Shown one piece after another: positions 36,823 through 46,863 of a stretch of DNA of 53,247 bases. The notes beneath the pieces are model-generated. The model saw nothing but the letters and a program-made list of their open reading frames with translations, was not told the DNA's origin and ran no database searches. This DNA comes from Limnoraphis robusta CS-951. GTDB taxonomy: Bacteria > Cyanobacteriota > Cyanobacteriia > Cyanobacteriales > Microcoleaceae. Both the position numbers and the translations under genes were made by a program. The stretch covers positions 1-53,247 of the forward strand of contig NZ_LATL02000253.1 of NCBI RefSeq assembly GCF_000972705.2, written 5' to 3'. Positions within the stretch are counted from its first letter, which is position 1. Each line of letters starts with the position of its first letter.

Positions 36823-38164
36823 GTTCTCTTTCTTTTTTCAGTTCTTCGTGAATATGATTGAGTTTGACCGTGAATAACACATAATAAAACCAGACAAAGT
36901 TAGCATCAAAAAGTCGGCTTTCAGTTATATTCTGAAACAGCAAATATCCCATAAAAATAGTAGGGAGTAAAGACTCTAGTCTTTTGCTTTGAGTTAATAG
37001 CATGGAACCCAAAAGAAGATTTCTAAAAAAAGACAAAATAAACAAAGATAAGCCAATATACCCTAAGTCTAGACCAATCTCAATAAAGCCATTATGAGCA
37101 TGAGGCGGCTTAAACCCATTCGGTGTAATAACGCCTGCGGCGGGGTTATAAACCCCCCGCCAAGGTTGCCAAAAGTTATGGTATCCATAACCCAAAACAG
37201 GTCTTTGATTAATCGCATCAATTAGCATTGGCCAAAATTCCGTTCGTCCCGTTAAAGTTGGATCTTTACCCAAACTACTGAGAACACTCACCCAATTTTC
37301 TGTTAGTAAAATCATAATCACAATTCCCAAGACTAAAAAAAGCACAATAGCGGTAAAAGCTTGCTGAAAAGTGAGACTTTTTAAGACTCTCAGCAATCCA
37401 ATCATCATCAGCATCAACATCGCCGTCACAAAAGCACCCGCAGAGTTTGCCATTTGTAAAATAAAAAACGAAAAAGCAGCCATTCCCCAAGATAACCCCG
37501 GATATTTGGGTTTATTTAAAGCATCAATCGTCCAAATTAAAACACTTAAAGCCATAATAATGGCGAGAAAATTGGGATGAATTGCAATCCCTTTCCAGCC
37601 TTTTTCATGGATTCCAATACTGGGCTTTGCCAGCGCATAAAAAGCACTTAAAAACGCAACTATTGTATGAGAGATTCGCATGAGAGACGAAATTTTTTGT
37701 AAACTGTATCGCCGACTGATATGAGCCGCTAAACTACTGAGAAACAAAATAACAAGAGTCGCTCGTAACGTCTTTTCAGTTTCATAAGCCCAAAACGTTG
37801 AACAAACGGCTAAAATTATTAAAGTTCCTAAAAACGGATCTTTTAGAATTGAGAGGGTATGCTCTAAATATTTGTGATAATATAAATGTAAAAGAATAAA
37901 CGAAGAACCATAAAAAGCCATGACAATAATTCCGGTAGCAGAAGCCAAGGTAAAAACCGGATTAGACAAAACACTTAAATCAAACTTGTTGAACGGGAAA
38001 ATAACCAGTTTAGGAACTAAACACAGAAAAAAGATCGTAAAAATATCTCCGAAGAGAAAACTAACTTTTTTAGAACTCGACAAATGAAAAGCCAATAACG
38101 CATAAATAATCACAACCCCTAAAATCAAAGGCAAAAAAATAGGATCAAAAAGAATCTGTTTCAT
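36812..38164 (-). CDS. O-antigen ligase/polymerase (Wzy-like) membrane protein
   Basis: About 450 residues from the ATG at 38164; a TTG at 38209 would add 15 residues. Ten to twelve hydrophobic helices are visible, with the large periplasmic loop carrying YGYHNFWQPWRGVYNPAAG and PPHAHNGFIEIGLDLGYIGL, the signature of the O-antigen ligase (Wzy_C) family. It would polymerise repeat units after flipping. It lies between the GT11-like gene and the export genes, divergent from the latter. Confidence 0.85.
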   Translation of the reverse strand: MKQILFDPIFLPLILGVVIIYALLAFHLSSSKKVSFLFGDIFTIFFLCLVPKLVIFPFNKFDLSVLSNPVFTLASATGIIVMAFYGSSFILLHLYYHKYLEHTLSILKDPFLGTLIILAVCSTFWAYETEKTLRATLVILFLSSLAAHISRRYSLQKISSLMRISHTIVAFLSAFYALAKPSIGIHEKGWKGIAIHPNFLAIIMALSVLIWTIDALNKPKYPGLSWGMAAFSFFILQMANSAGAFVTAMLMLMMIGLLRVLKSLTFQQAFTAIVLFLVLGIVIMILLTENWVSVLSSLGKDPTLTGRTEFWPMLIDAINQRPVLGYGYHNFWQPWRGVYNPAAGVITPNGFKPPHAHNGFIEIGLDLGYIGLSLFILSFFRNLLLGSMLLTQSKRLESLLPTIFMGYLLFQNITESRLFDANFVWFYYVLFTVKLNHIHEELKKERELTP

Positions 38165-38269
38165 AAGATTAAGATTATGCAGTTCTAGAGGAGAGACGGT
38201 GCAACTCAAGAAAAAACTAGATTAAGATATAGAAATAAAGCCTCATATATTTTGAAAAAAGATGTCTCT

Positions 38270-39748
38270 ATGGTTAGCCTAAAGACTCCCTACAAAATGA
38301 CCCGAGTGATCGTTAACCTCTCTCTAATCATACTGACAACTGTCGGGGGGCATCTAAGCGGTTCTACTCAATCCCTACCTCAACCGAGTCAAACTGTATC
38401 CGAGTCGGACAATAATCTAACTGTCCTTGAACCTGCCTACATTTTAGGAATAGGTGATTTTATTTCTGTTAAAATTTTTGACGCTGAAGATTTCAGTGGA
38501 GAAGCTCAGGTGATTGCGGATGGAACCCTACAACTCCCCTACATCAAGAGATTATACGTTCAAGGGAGTACCCTAGAGCAAGTGACTCGGATGATTGAAA
38601 CAGAATATGCTCGTATCCTCAAACATCCCTTAATCACCGTTACCCTCACTAAACCTCGGCCTATAAAAATCGCCGTTTCAGGAGAAGTCTCTCGTCCGGG
38701 GTTCTACATCTTGACCCTGTTTGACCCGGAGTCCCGTCAACCTGAACTGCGTTATCCCACCCTAGCAGAAGCCATTCAAAAAGCCGGAGGAGTAACATTA
38801 TCAGCCGATATCCGTCAAATTCAGCTTCGTAGACCTCAACCTTCAGGGGGTGAACAAATCATCGCCATTAATTTTTGGGAGTTTCTTCAGAATGGGGATA
38901 CTCGTTCTAATATAACCCTACGAGATGGAGACACGATTATTATTCCAGCGACCACCCATTTTAATCAAGCAGAAGTTCGTCAGGTTGCCAACAGTAACTT
39001 AGCGATCTCAGCCGATGCCGCTCATAATATTATTGTCGTTGGACAAGTGAACCGTCCGGGGAACTATGTCTTAATTGGGGGCGATGCCAATACTGAAAGT
39101 CCGGGCGGATACGCCACCGTCACTTGGGCTATTCGACAAGCCGGAGGAATTACAGAACAAGCCGATATTCGTCAAATTCAACTTTATCGCATCACCCAAG
39201 CCGGAACCCAACAGATTATCCCCGTCAATTTATGGGAACTCTTGCAAACAGGCGACCTCAACAAAGACCCCTTCTTACAAGATGGAGACACCATTGTTAT
39301 TCCGCAAGCAACAACTGTTGATTTAACCGAAATTACACCAATCGCTCGGGCCAGTTTTTCCCCTGCTACAATTAGGGTGAGTGTAGTCGGAGAAATTAGA
39401 AATCCCGGTGTCGGTACAATTGACGTAGCCCCAGATACAACATTGAACCAAGCCTTACTCAAAGCAGGTGGATTTAATCCCAGATCAAGCCGACAGTTCG
39501 TGGATTTGATTCGCCTCAACCCCGATGGTACAATATCTCAGCGAACGATAGCCATTGATTTTTCTGCCAGTCCGAATGAACAAAACAATCCTCTACTTCG
39601 CAATAACGACATCATTGTTGTCGAACGTTCTGGTTTAGCAAAGTTTTCAGATCGGACGAGTTTACTTCTAACTCCAACAGGTAGTTTCATCAATCAAGCC
39701 CTATCTATTTTTCGACTTCTGGAGGTTATCGAAGGGTTCCAAGATTAA
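38270..39748 (+). CDS. Polysaccharide export protein, Wza-like with SLBB domains
   Basis: About 492 residues; the ATG at 38270 is preferred over the TTG at 38252. A hydrophobic N-terminus (about 14-30) acts as signal peptide. The Poly_export domain starts at ILGIGDFISVKIFDAEDFSG, followed by three SLBB regions (IAVSGEVSRPGFYIL, IVVGQVNRPGNYVLI, and VSVVGEIRNPGVGTI). Wza-type proteins form the outer-membrane channel for capsule or exopolysaccharide. No clear lipobox cysteine is seen. It precedes the tyrosine kinase by 71 bp. Confidence 0.88.
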   Translation: MVSLKTPYKMTRVIVNLSLIILTTVGGHLSGSTQSLPQPSQTVSESDNNLTVLEPAYILGIGDFISVKIFDAEDFSGEAQVIADGTLQLPYIKRLYVQGSTLEQVTRMIETEYARILKHPLITVTLTKPRPIKIAVSGEVSRPGFYILTLFDPESRQPELRYPTLAEAIQKAGGVTLSADIRQIQLRRPQPSGGEQIIAINFWEFLQNGDTRSNITLRDGDTIIIPATTHFNQAEVRQVANSNLAISADAAHNIIVVGQVNRPGNYVLIGGDANTESPGGYATVTWAIRQAGGITEQADIRQIQLYRITQAGTQQIIPVNLWELLQTGDLNKDPFLQDGDTIVIPQATTVDLTEITPIARASFSPATIRVSVVGEIRNPGVGTIDVAPDTTLNQALLKAGGFNPRSSRQFVDLIRLNPDGTISQRTIAIDFSASPNEQNNPLLRNNDIIVVERSGLAKFSDRTSLLLTPTGSFINQALSIFRLLEVIEGFQD

Positions 39749-39819
39749 TTGAAATCTCAAGCTGATAGAGGCTCTTCACTTCAATTAAAAATAATTGCTA
39801 TAAAAAATCAATCAAAATC

Positions 39820-42072
39820 ATGGACACTGAACGAGATTTACAACGATTTTTAGTCCAAAATAACGGGAAGCTTAATCCCGAAATGAATCAAGGATTTTCA
39901 GGAGAAGTTCAAGATCAAGATGAAGAACGACTAGATATCGGCTGGGTCTTTGCCGTTTTCCGACGACGCTTACCAATCATGTTATTTGTAATCCTGACTC
40001 TGAGCGGGGCTTTAGGAAGTTTAATCGTTTTGAAATCTCGCCAAGTTATTCCGAAATACCAAGGAGCATTTCAACTATTAATAGAACCCGTCACGGTAGA
40101 AGGTCAGTTTGCCCAAAAATATCTATCTGCTCAAGCTGGAGGTGTAGATATTAATCGAATTCAAGTGAATAATAGTTTAGTCGATTATGAAAGTCTCATT
40201 CGAGTTTTGAAAAGTCCTAGTTTAATGGAACCTGTTGTAGAGGAAATCAAACAACGTTATCCAAATTTGAGTTCCCGTTCCTTCCTGTCTAGCCTAGAAA
40301 TTGGTCGGATCATGTATGAAAAAGATTCAAAAGAAGAAGGAACAAAACTGATCAAAGTTAGCTATCAGGATTCAGACCCTGAAAAAATCCAATTTATTTT
40401 AGATCAAATTTCAGAAGCTTATTTGAATTATAGTTTACAAGAACGTTTAACCAGTATTAATCAGGGACTAGAATTTATAAATAAACAGTTACCGATGTTA
40501 GAAGCACGATATAATAATATACAAAAACAAATTAAAATATTTCGCCAAGAAGCCAATCTAATTAATCCCGACAATAAAGATCGAGAACTCGCAATTGCAG
40601 CCCGAAACCTGCAAGAACAAATCGTAAACAACCAATCCGAACTCGCCGAAAAAAGAGTTTGGGCTGAAGTTCTGCAACAACAATACGCCCAAGGAAACTA
40701 TGCCGAAATTTTAGGAAATGACACAGGCTCTTATTCTTGGTTAATCAAGCAATACTACGACACCGAAGCCGAGATCATCCAAGAATCAAAGCGACTCCGT
40801 GAAGACAGTCTTCCCATGCAGCTACTACGAGAAAAGCAGCAAAAGATGCAATCACTTCTACAACAAGAAGCTCAAAAAGTTATAGACAGTACCCTCGGAC
40901 GTATAGAAGCACTAGAAGCCCGAGTTAATGTCTTGCAGGAGGCTCAAAATCAACTCAACCAACGAATACAAGAACTCCCGGCTTTAGCAAACCGAGAAGC
41001 CGAATTACAACAACAACTTCTAGTCGCTTCAGAAACCCTCACAGAATTTCTTGAAAAACGAGAAGCCCTCGGTATTGACGCCGCTCAACAACAAATTCCC
41101 TGGCATCTGGTTTCCCCTCCCTCGGTATCGATAGATGACTCTGGAAAACCCATCTCAATTACCGTTAGTAGTACAAAACGTCAACTCGCGATCGCAGTCG
41201 TCTTGAGTACCTTGCTCGGAATTGGCATTGGCTTCATCATAGACGTCTTGATCACCGTATTCCACACACCCGACGAAATTAAATCAAACACTAAATTACC
41301 CGTTTTAGGCGTTATTCCCCTTTCCAAACACTTCAAAAAAGTCGCCCAAAAATCCAAAACTTTTATTCCCATCGGCTCAGTCGCCAGTTTAACCCCTGTC
41401 GTTGATCGCCACTCAGCCCCCGTCAACCCTCAAGTCCATCAATACTATACAGCTTCCCCAGTTTCAGAAGCCTTTCGCTCCCTCTATGCCAATATCTGTT
41501 TACTCAGTTCTAACAAACCCTTACGCTCTATCACCATCAGTTCAGCGACTCCAGGAGATGGTAAATCAACCATTGCTATTCATCTGGCTCAAACCGCCGC
41601 TTTTATGGGTCAGCGTGTCCTCCTGGTTGACGCAGACCTACGCAATCCCCAAATTCATCATAAACTCGGTTTACCCAATTTACGAGGCTTTCGAGATGCC
41701 ATTACCAGCGATCTCAGTCTCAATGATGCCATTCAGCGATTCTCCTTCCGAGACGCTATGCGATCGCCTCAAGATGATAACCTATTCGTCCTCACCGCCG
41801 GACAAATTCCCCCCGATCCCGTACAAGTCCTCTCCGCCAAAAAAAGACAATACCTGATGGAACAATTTCGGGCATTCTTTGATTTAGTTATTTACGACAC
41901 ACCCGCCGTCACAGGTTTAGCAGATGCCAGTTTAATCGCCGCTCAAACCGATGGTATTATTTTAGTCGTTGGCATCAAAAAAACCAACCGTTCCGCCCTG
42001 CTAAAATCCCTAGAAGGACTCAACCTCAGTAACTCTGTTTTGGGGTTAGTCGCTAACCGCATGAGACGCTAA
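39820..42072 (+). CDS. Wzc-like polysaccharide copolymerase / BY-kinase
   Basis: The protein has 750 residues. The N-terminal Wzz domain begins near residue 40, with one helix at about 50-72; a long coiled-coil periplasmic region (about 200-420) ends with a second helix at about 455-477. The C-terminal kinase domain has Walker A SATPGDGKST (about 577), Walker A' VLLVDADLRNP and Walker B DLVIYDTPAVTGLADAS. The C-terminus ends LVANRMRR without the usual tyrosine cluster. It regulates chain length and polymerisation. A partner for the SLBB protein before it. Confidence 0.88.
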   Translation: MDTERDLQRFLVQNNGKLNPEMNQGFSGEVQDQDEERLDIGWVFAVFRRRLPIMLFVILTLSGALGSLIVLKSRQVIPKYQGAFQLLIEPVTVEGQFAQKYLSAQAGGVDINRIQVNNSLVDYESLIRVLKSPSLMEPVVEEIKQRYPNLSSRSFLSSLEIGRIMYEKDSKEEGTKLIKVSYQDSDPEKIQFILDQISEAYLNYSLQERLTSINQGLEFINKQLPMLEARYNNIQKQIKIFRQEANLINPDNKDRELAIAARNLQEQIVNNQSELAEKRVWAEVLQQQYAQGNYAEILGNDTGSYSWLIKQYYDTEAEIIQESKRLREDSLPMQLLREKQQKMQSLLQQEAQKVIDSTLGRIEALEARVNVLQEAQNQLNQRIQELPALANREAELQQQLLVASETLTEFLEKREALGIDAAQQQIPWHLVSPPSVSIDDSGKPISITVSSTKRQLAIAVVLSTLLGIGIGFIIDVLITVFHTPDEIKSNTKLPVLGVIPLSKHFKKVAQKSKTFIPIGSVASLTPVVDRHSAPVNPQVHQYYTASPVSEAFRSLYANICLLSSNKPLRSITISSATPGDGKSTIAIHLAQTAAFMGQRVLLVDADLRNPQIHHKLGLPNLRGFRDAITSDLSLNDAIQRFSFRDAMRSPQDDNLFVLTAGQIPPDPVQVLSAKKRQYLMEQFRAFFDLVIYDTPAVTGLADASLIAAQTDGIILVVGIKKTNRSALLKSLEGLNLSNSVLGLVANRMRR

Positions 42073-42103
42073 ATGAAATTTCCCGATCCGGTTTTCCCTT
42101 TTG

Positions 42104-42820
42104 CTACAACATTTTAATCGGACGAATATTGCAGTCTTTTCCCTCCACTGCGATCGCCGCACAATAGTCTTCACCCAAATCTAGAGGTTGCAGCAACCAA
42201 TCACAACCTGTATTATGAATCTCTAAACTCTCAGCAGACTCTAACTCCGATAACGAAATTTCCACCGCCTCTAACCCCGCTAACCCTTCCCCCGTCGCCT
42301 TCAAATACGCCTCTTTTGCTGTCCACAACTGAAAAAATCCCCTCAATTGTTCCATTCCTTGCGATGTACTCAACAGCGAATATTCCGACTCCCGAAAAAA
42401 CCGCTTCGCCAGGGATAATACCTCAATAGGACGAATATATTCAACATCAATTCCCACTCGACGGTTTAATGCGATCGCCAACAATGCCTTATCCTCAGAA
42501 TGAGAGACATTAAACTTAATACCCGTTGAATTTGCCTTTAAAAAAGGCTTTCCCCGTTCACTATAACTAAACTCAACTTCAGACGGTGACACCCCCAAAT
42601 AACCCGCCAAAATCATTCTCAGAACCCCCCTCGCCCCGACAAACCGAACGTGATCCCGTTTTTGGCGATAACGTCTGGCTCGTTCTTGTTCATCGGGGGA
42701 AAGGACTTGCTCAAATTCCTCCAGGTGTTCACTGAGTAACCCGAACTCAGCCTGCCAAACCTCAACCCCATCCGTTGAGAGATCATACACCTTCGCAGGT
42801 CGATGCCAAATCAAATTCAT
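42104..42820 (-). CDS. 4'-Phosphopantetheinyl transferase (Sfp/HetI type)
   Basis: The protein has 238 residues. The conserved motifs are present: RGVLRMILAGYLG, FSYSERGKPFL, FNVSHSEDKALLAIA, GIDVEYIRP (Mg-binding) and WTAKEAYLKATGEGL. It transfers phosphopantetheine from CoA to acyl or peptidyl carrier proteins. Its ATG overlaps the stop codon of the upstream tyrosine kinase gene by 4 bp (ATGA), which implies translational coupling, though the family usually serves fatty acid, polyketide or peptide synthesis. No carrier protein gene is in the window. Confidence 0.9.
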   Translation of the reverse strand: MNLIWHRPAKVYDLSTDGVEVWQAEFGLLSEHLEEFEQVLSPDEQERARRYRQKRDHVRFVGARGVLRMILAGYLGVSPSEVEFSYSERGKPFLKANSTGIKFNVSHSEDKALLAIALNRRVGIDVEYIRPIEVLSLAKRFFRESEYSLLSTSQGMEQLRGFFQLWTAKEAYLKATGEGLAGLEAVEISLSELESAESLEIHNTGCDWLLQPLDLGEDYCAAIAVEGKDCNIRPIKML

Positions 42821-45039
42821 CGTTTAACCTTTGAGGGTAACTGGCGTACTGTCTGGGACTGGGAAGGGAGCGTCGGTTGATACAAGGGAGCGTCTACAGC
42901 CTGTTTGCTCTGATCTATAGGTTCATCAAACCATTCAACCGCAATATCCGCATCATTAATCATTGCACCCAACAGACGCGGACGGTATTTTGTTGAGCCT
43001 TCATCCTCATCGACTTCTGTCAACTGCTCCGCTAGTTCTCCTAGCTGACCCGATAGCGTATAGCTTGGACGAGCCACTAAAATTAAACCATCCGTTGAAG
43101 GTTCAAGCGTCAAAGCATCGTTATTAGAACTCAGAGAAGGAACATCAATAATCACCATATCAAAGCGATAACGAACTTCTGCCAGTAAACGTTTCATCTC
43201 GCTCGACTCCAAAACCCTAGCCGCTTGTCGCAATGGCCCCGGACTGGGAATCACATACAAATTCTCCACATCAGGAACCAGGCGAATACAATGATTAGCA
43301 TCCCCGTAGTAGCGTAAAGGTTCAGTCCCACTCAACGGTTCTGGTGCCAATCTCAAAGATTCTACCTGAGAGGGCGATCGCAAATCTCCTTCAATTAACA
43401 ACGTCCGTTTTCCCGCTCTAGCTGTAGCAATTGCCAAATTATAAGCACAGAACGTTTTTCCTTCCAACTCACCCGCACTGGTAATCAGTACCACTCTAGC
43501 GGGTTTTTCTCCTATTCGTTGTAAATTGCTGCGGACTTTTTCGTAATATTCTAAATAGGGAGAATGAGGTTTGAGCAATAGAGGCATCGCCTGAGATGAT
43601 CCTTCTAACATCATCACATTCGGTAATAAACCCAACAACGGCACCTCTCGTTCTTGCAATGCGCCTTTGATTTCTTCCCAAGTGTAGAACTTGCCACTGA
43701 GCATTCCCAGAACAAAAATTAACACCGCTCCCCCTAAAACCCCAGCCAGTCCACCCCCGGCTAAAATCAGCGCCATACTGATCGCTTCTGGAACTTCTAC
43801 ATCCTTTGCATAAGCCTCTTGAGCCACCTTTAAACTACTAACGGTTTCCGCTTCTGCTGCTTGAGAGTCCACCAACTGAGCCTTCATCTTATCATGTAAG
43901 GCTTTTTTGTAGAGGAGTTCTTGTTCGAGGCGTTGCTTTTCTAACTGTTTATTGGGGAGAGTGGCATAACTTTCTCGCAGATCAACTTCGATTTTTTTGA
44001 GATTTTCTAATTGTTGTTGGAGTGTTTCTTTTTGGGTTTGCAAGGCTGTTAAATTTTGAGCCAATAGTTGGCGAGCCGGATCGAGAGAAGAATCTACCCT
44101 AATTTGATCCGCTTGTCTTAAAGGTGCCGCGACTCCATCTCCCCCCAACACTTCAGAGGCTCGTTCTTGTAATTGTCGTTCGGCGGCTTGTTTTTGTTTA
44201 ATTAAAGCGGCAACTTGGGGATGTTCATCTCGATAATCTTGACGTAAAAGCCCAAGTTGAGACTCAATTTGATACAGTTGAACCCGTAACTGCGCGATAA
44301 TCGGATCAGCCGTTAGGGCTTGAGAAACATAGGCTTGATCCACATTTAATCCGAGTCTCGACTGCAAACTTTTGATTTGTGCCGTCAGCGTTTCAATCTG
44401 AATTTGTACATCTTGTTGTTGTTTTTGATTGCCAACAATTGCTTCCGGTAAAACACCACTTTCTATCGCTAGTAAGGTTGCTCCCTCCCGTTTATCATAT
44501 TGTTCTAAGTCTTGTTCGGCTTGTCGCAGTTCTTTTTCGACCGGACTCAAACGGGCTGTAACCGTATCAATAATATCCCGAAGCTGCTGAGTATTAATCA
44601 AGCGACTTTGTTCAATCATCTCCGTCATCATTATATTCACAATTTCGACGGCTCGTTCCCGGTTGGGATCAGTATAATTCACTTGAATAAAACTCGGTGC
44701 ATCCACTTGATTCTTCACCGTCACCTTTAAACCATCTTTCAACTGTTTTGGAGTCACCTTGGTCTTCTCCAAAACTGTTTCAATAACTCGCGGTTGCAGT
44801 AACATTCCCTCATTAAGTTGCTGTCCTCTCTCGCGAATACTTTGACCCGTTTCTGAAAAAAGTACAGGTGGATTTTGATAGGTCAATACTCCGGTTGCAG
44901 TGTAAGGGGGTTTCTCTGGTGGTTCGAGAATCATGGCTACAGCCCCCGAAACGCCCAAAACCAGTATAAAAGTCGAAAATCCCGCCCATTTATACTGGTC
45001 AAAGGCAATCAGATATCGTTTAACAATCGGTAAAGTCAT
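42817..45039 (-). CDS. Wzc-like polysaccharide copolymerase / kinase with atypical Walker A
   Basis: The protein has 740 residues. A short cytoplasmic start, a helix at about 17-36 and a long coiled-coil region (about 170-390) lead to a second helix near 420-445. The kinase region has ITSAGELEGKTFCAYNLAIA in place of the usual GEGKST, Walker A'-like TLLIEGDLRSPSQ, and Walker B FDMVIIDVPSLSSNNDA. The Walker A lacks one of the usual glycines, so kinase activity is uncertain. No tyrosine cluster is seen; the tail is Gln/Ser/Pro-rich. It is unlike the plus-strand paralogue and belongs to a second set. Confidence 0.85.
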   Translation of the reverse strand: MTLPIVKRYLIAFDQYKWAGFSTFILVLGVSGAVAMILEPPEKPPYTATGVLTYQNPPVLFSETGQSIRERGQQLNEGMLLQPRVIETVLEKTKVTPKQLKDGLKVTVKNQVDAPSFIQVNYTDPNRERAVEIVNIMMTEMIEQSRLINTQQLRDIIDTVTARLSPVEKELRQAEQDLEQYDKREGATLLAIESGVLPEAIVGNQKQQQDVQIQIETLTAQIKSLQSRLGLNVDQAYVSQALTADPIIAQLRVQLYQIESQLGLLRQDYRDEHPQVAALIKQKQAAERQLQERASEVLGGDGVAAPLRQADQIRVDSSLDPARQLLAQNLTALQTQKETLQQQLENLKKIEVDLRESYATLPNKQLEKQRLEQELLYKKALHDKMKAQLVDSQAAEAETVSSLKVAQEAYAKDVEVPEAISMALILAGGGLAGVLGGAVLIFVLGMLSGKFYTWEEIKGALQEREVPLLGLLPNVMMLEGSSQAMPLLLKPHSPYLEYYEKVRSNLQRIGEKPARVVLITSAGELEGKTFCAYNLAIATARAGKRTLLIEGDLRSPSQVESLRLAPEPLSGTEPLRYYGDANHCIRLVPDVENLYVIPSPGPLRQAARVLESSEMKRLLAEVRYRFDMVIIDVPSLSSNNDALTLEPSTDGLILVARPSYTLSGQLGELAEQLTEVDEDEGSTKYRPRLLGAMINDADIAVEWFDEPIDQSKQAVDAPLYQPTLPSQSQTVRQLPSKVKR

Positions 45040-45137
45040 AAGGAATTTTTGTCTAAATAGAACATCAAATTAAAATCTACAAAAGTGTTGTTTTAGGAAT
45101 ATTTTTAACGGCTTTACTCCAAGAATAAAACTGATCA

Positions 45138-46778
45138 TCAACGGCGATTTCCACTTCCCCCACTACTATTATTCGGCCCGAATAGCTCTTCCGCCGCATT
45201 GCTAATCTCTCTAAAAAACAGGAGAAAACCGAGAATATCCCGAAACGGCTGAGTAAAGCTATTGAGGAAATAACTCAAATTAGCCGAGAAATTGCGATCA
45301 ATCACGATCACATCTTCATCTTGCAACAAAATATTATCGGTGGGATTACCTTGTAACACTTGTCTACCATTGAGTGTCCGGGTGATCGCTTTACCCGCTT
45401 GGGGATCAAAACGAATTAAGGTGATTTCATCCAACTTCGCCGTCGCTAAAGGAACGTTATTGAGAATATCGACAAAGGTACTGCCATTCGGTAACGTCAC
45501 CGATCCCACTGCACCGCCCGCATTACTGAGAATTCGTATCGTAATCTGTTGATTAACCAATGTTGAATTCGCGACCAAAGTTCGATCATAATCTTGTTGA
45601 TCCTGAATCGACAATTGCGGTACAATTACCGAATCCCCATTCGACAGCGCCACATTCGGTAAAGCCGTTGCCTCTTTTAACGGAGAATACAAATCAACCC
45701 GATCTTGAATCACTTGACCATCAATGGTCACACGACAGACAATCACCGATCGCAAATCTGCTGTTAAAGTTGCCCCTCCCGCCGCTAAAATCGCCGCAGA
45801 CACCCGTCCTAGCCCTGCTGGTAAGGTGTAAAAACCCGGTTTGACCACCGCTCCCACTATGGTTACTTCCACAGGGGTAGGCGCTGCCGCTAAACTGTAG
45901 GACTCAACTATCTCCCGTTCTGGGCCTTGAGTGGGTAAGGTTTGTTGGGTGGGAACGAAGATAATATCTCGGTCTTCTAAACGAATATCTGGGGGAGCTA
46001 AACCCGAGACGAGAGGCGTCAATAAATCAATTTCTGCGGCTAGGGTTCTCCCATCAGGTAAAGCCCGCCGCAGTTGAACTGAACGTAAATCAGCATTGGC
46101 GCGAGTCCCCCCTGCGCTTGAGAGGGCGATCGCCAGTTGAGGGGTTCCCAAAGGATAAAAACCAGGTCGGGCGACTTGTCCAGTAACAGTGACTTGTACG
46201 GGGCGCTGTGCTAAAAGTGAGACGTTGACTAGGGGATTTTTCACATACTGATTTAAGCGATCGCGAATTTCCTGTTCTATTTCTCGTAAAAATAACCCCT
46301 CTAGTCTCACCGTGCCAATTAACGGGATAATCGTTGTTCCTTCCGGGCCTATCACCGCATTCGGAATGCTTAACTCTGTTGAACGTAAACCATTGACAAA
46401 GATATCAATAAAAATTTGATCTCCAGGCCCTAAACGGTAGCGTTCAATCTGATTTTCATTACCCCGTTCAAAATAGGATACATCCACCGGAACTAAATTC
46501 GGTTCAAGGACTCGTTCTACAGGTCGGCCGCCCGGTTGTTGAAATAATCCTAAAATTTCCGGCGTATTTTGCGGTTCCACACCCTCCAAAAGTTCGATCT
46601 TGCGCTCAACAAACTCTTGCGGTAAAACACATTTATCCGGGATTTGCTGCGCTTTGCTTTGGCGAACAAAAACAACGGTATTGACTCCCCCCAATAGTAC
46701 CGTTAATCCTAGAGTCCAACTCCCCGAGTAAAGACCCGCTACTGTTACTGCAATAAATCGATCAATAGAATTAACCAT
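45138..46778 (-). CDS. Polysaccharide export protein, Wza-like with SLBB domains (second set)
   Basis: The protein has 546 residues; the ATG is preceded by GGGAGG. A hydrophobic segment (about 20-38) precedes a Gln-Pro-rich stretch. The Poly_export domain starts near RYRLGPGDQIFIDIFVNG, followed by SLBB regions VQVTVTGQVARPGFYPLG and VEVTIVGAVVKPGFYTLP. It would form an outer-membrane channel together with the kinase gene 98 bp downstream. It shows only family-level similarity to the other SLBB gene at 38270. It is the first gene of a three-gene minus-strand operon. Confidence 0.88.
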   Translation of the reverse strand: MVNSIDRFIAVTVAGLYSGSWTLGLTVLLGGVNTVVFVRQSKAQQIPDKCVLPQEFVERKIELLEGVEPQNTPEILGLFQQPGGRPVERVLEPNLVPVDVSYFERGNENQIERYRLGPGDQIFIDIFVNGLRSTELSIPNAVIGPEGTTIIPLIGTVRLEGLFLREIEQEIRDRLNQYVKNPLVNVSLLAQRPVQVTVTGQVARPGFYPLGTPQLAIALSSAGGTRANADLRSVQLRRALPDGRTLAAEIDLLTPLVSGLAPPDIRLEDRDIIFVPTQQTLPTQGPEREIVESYSLAAAPTPVEVTIVGAVVKPGFYTLPAGLGRVSAAILAAGGATLTADLRSVIVCRVTIDGQVIQDRVDLYSPLKEATALPNVALSNGDSVIVPQLSIQDQQDYDRTLVANSTLVNQQITIRILSNAGGAVGSVTLPNGSTFVDILNNVPLATAKLDEITLIRFDPQAGKAITRTLNGRQVLQGNPTDNILLQDEDVIVIDRNFSANLSYFLNSFTQPFRDILGFLLFFREISNAAEELFGPNNSSGGSGNRR

Positions 46779-46848
46779 CTAAGCCTCCCTTGGGTACTGC
46801 AACCATAATCAAAGATTTGGTTGTACGGGGAATCGGAGACGGGGTTTG

Positions 46849-46857
46849 TGTTATCAT
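46849..46857 (+). promoter_or_regulatory. Extended -10 promoter of the candidate sRNA
   Basis: TGTTATCAT is an extended -10 (TGN-TATCAT); transcription would begin near 46864. No good -35 is found at 17 bp. Confidence 0.45.
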
Positions 46858-46863
46858 ACTTTT

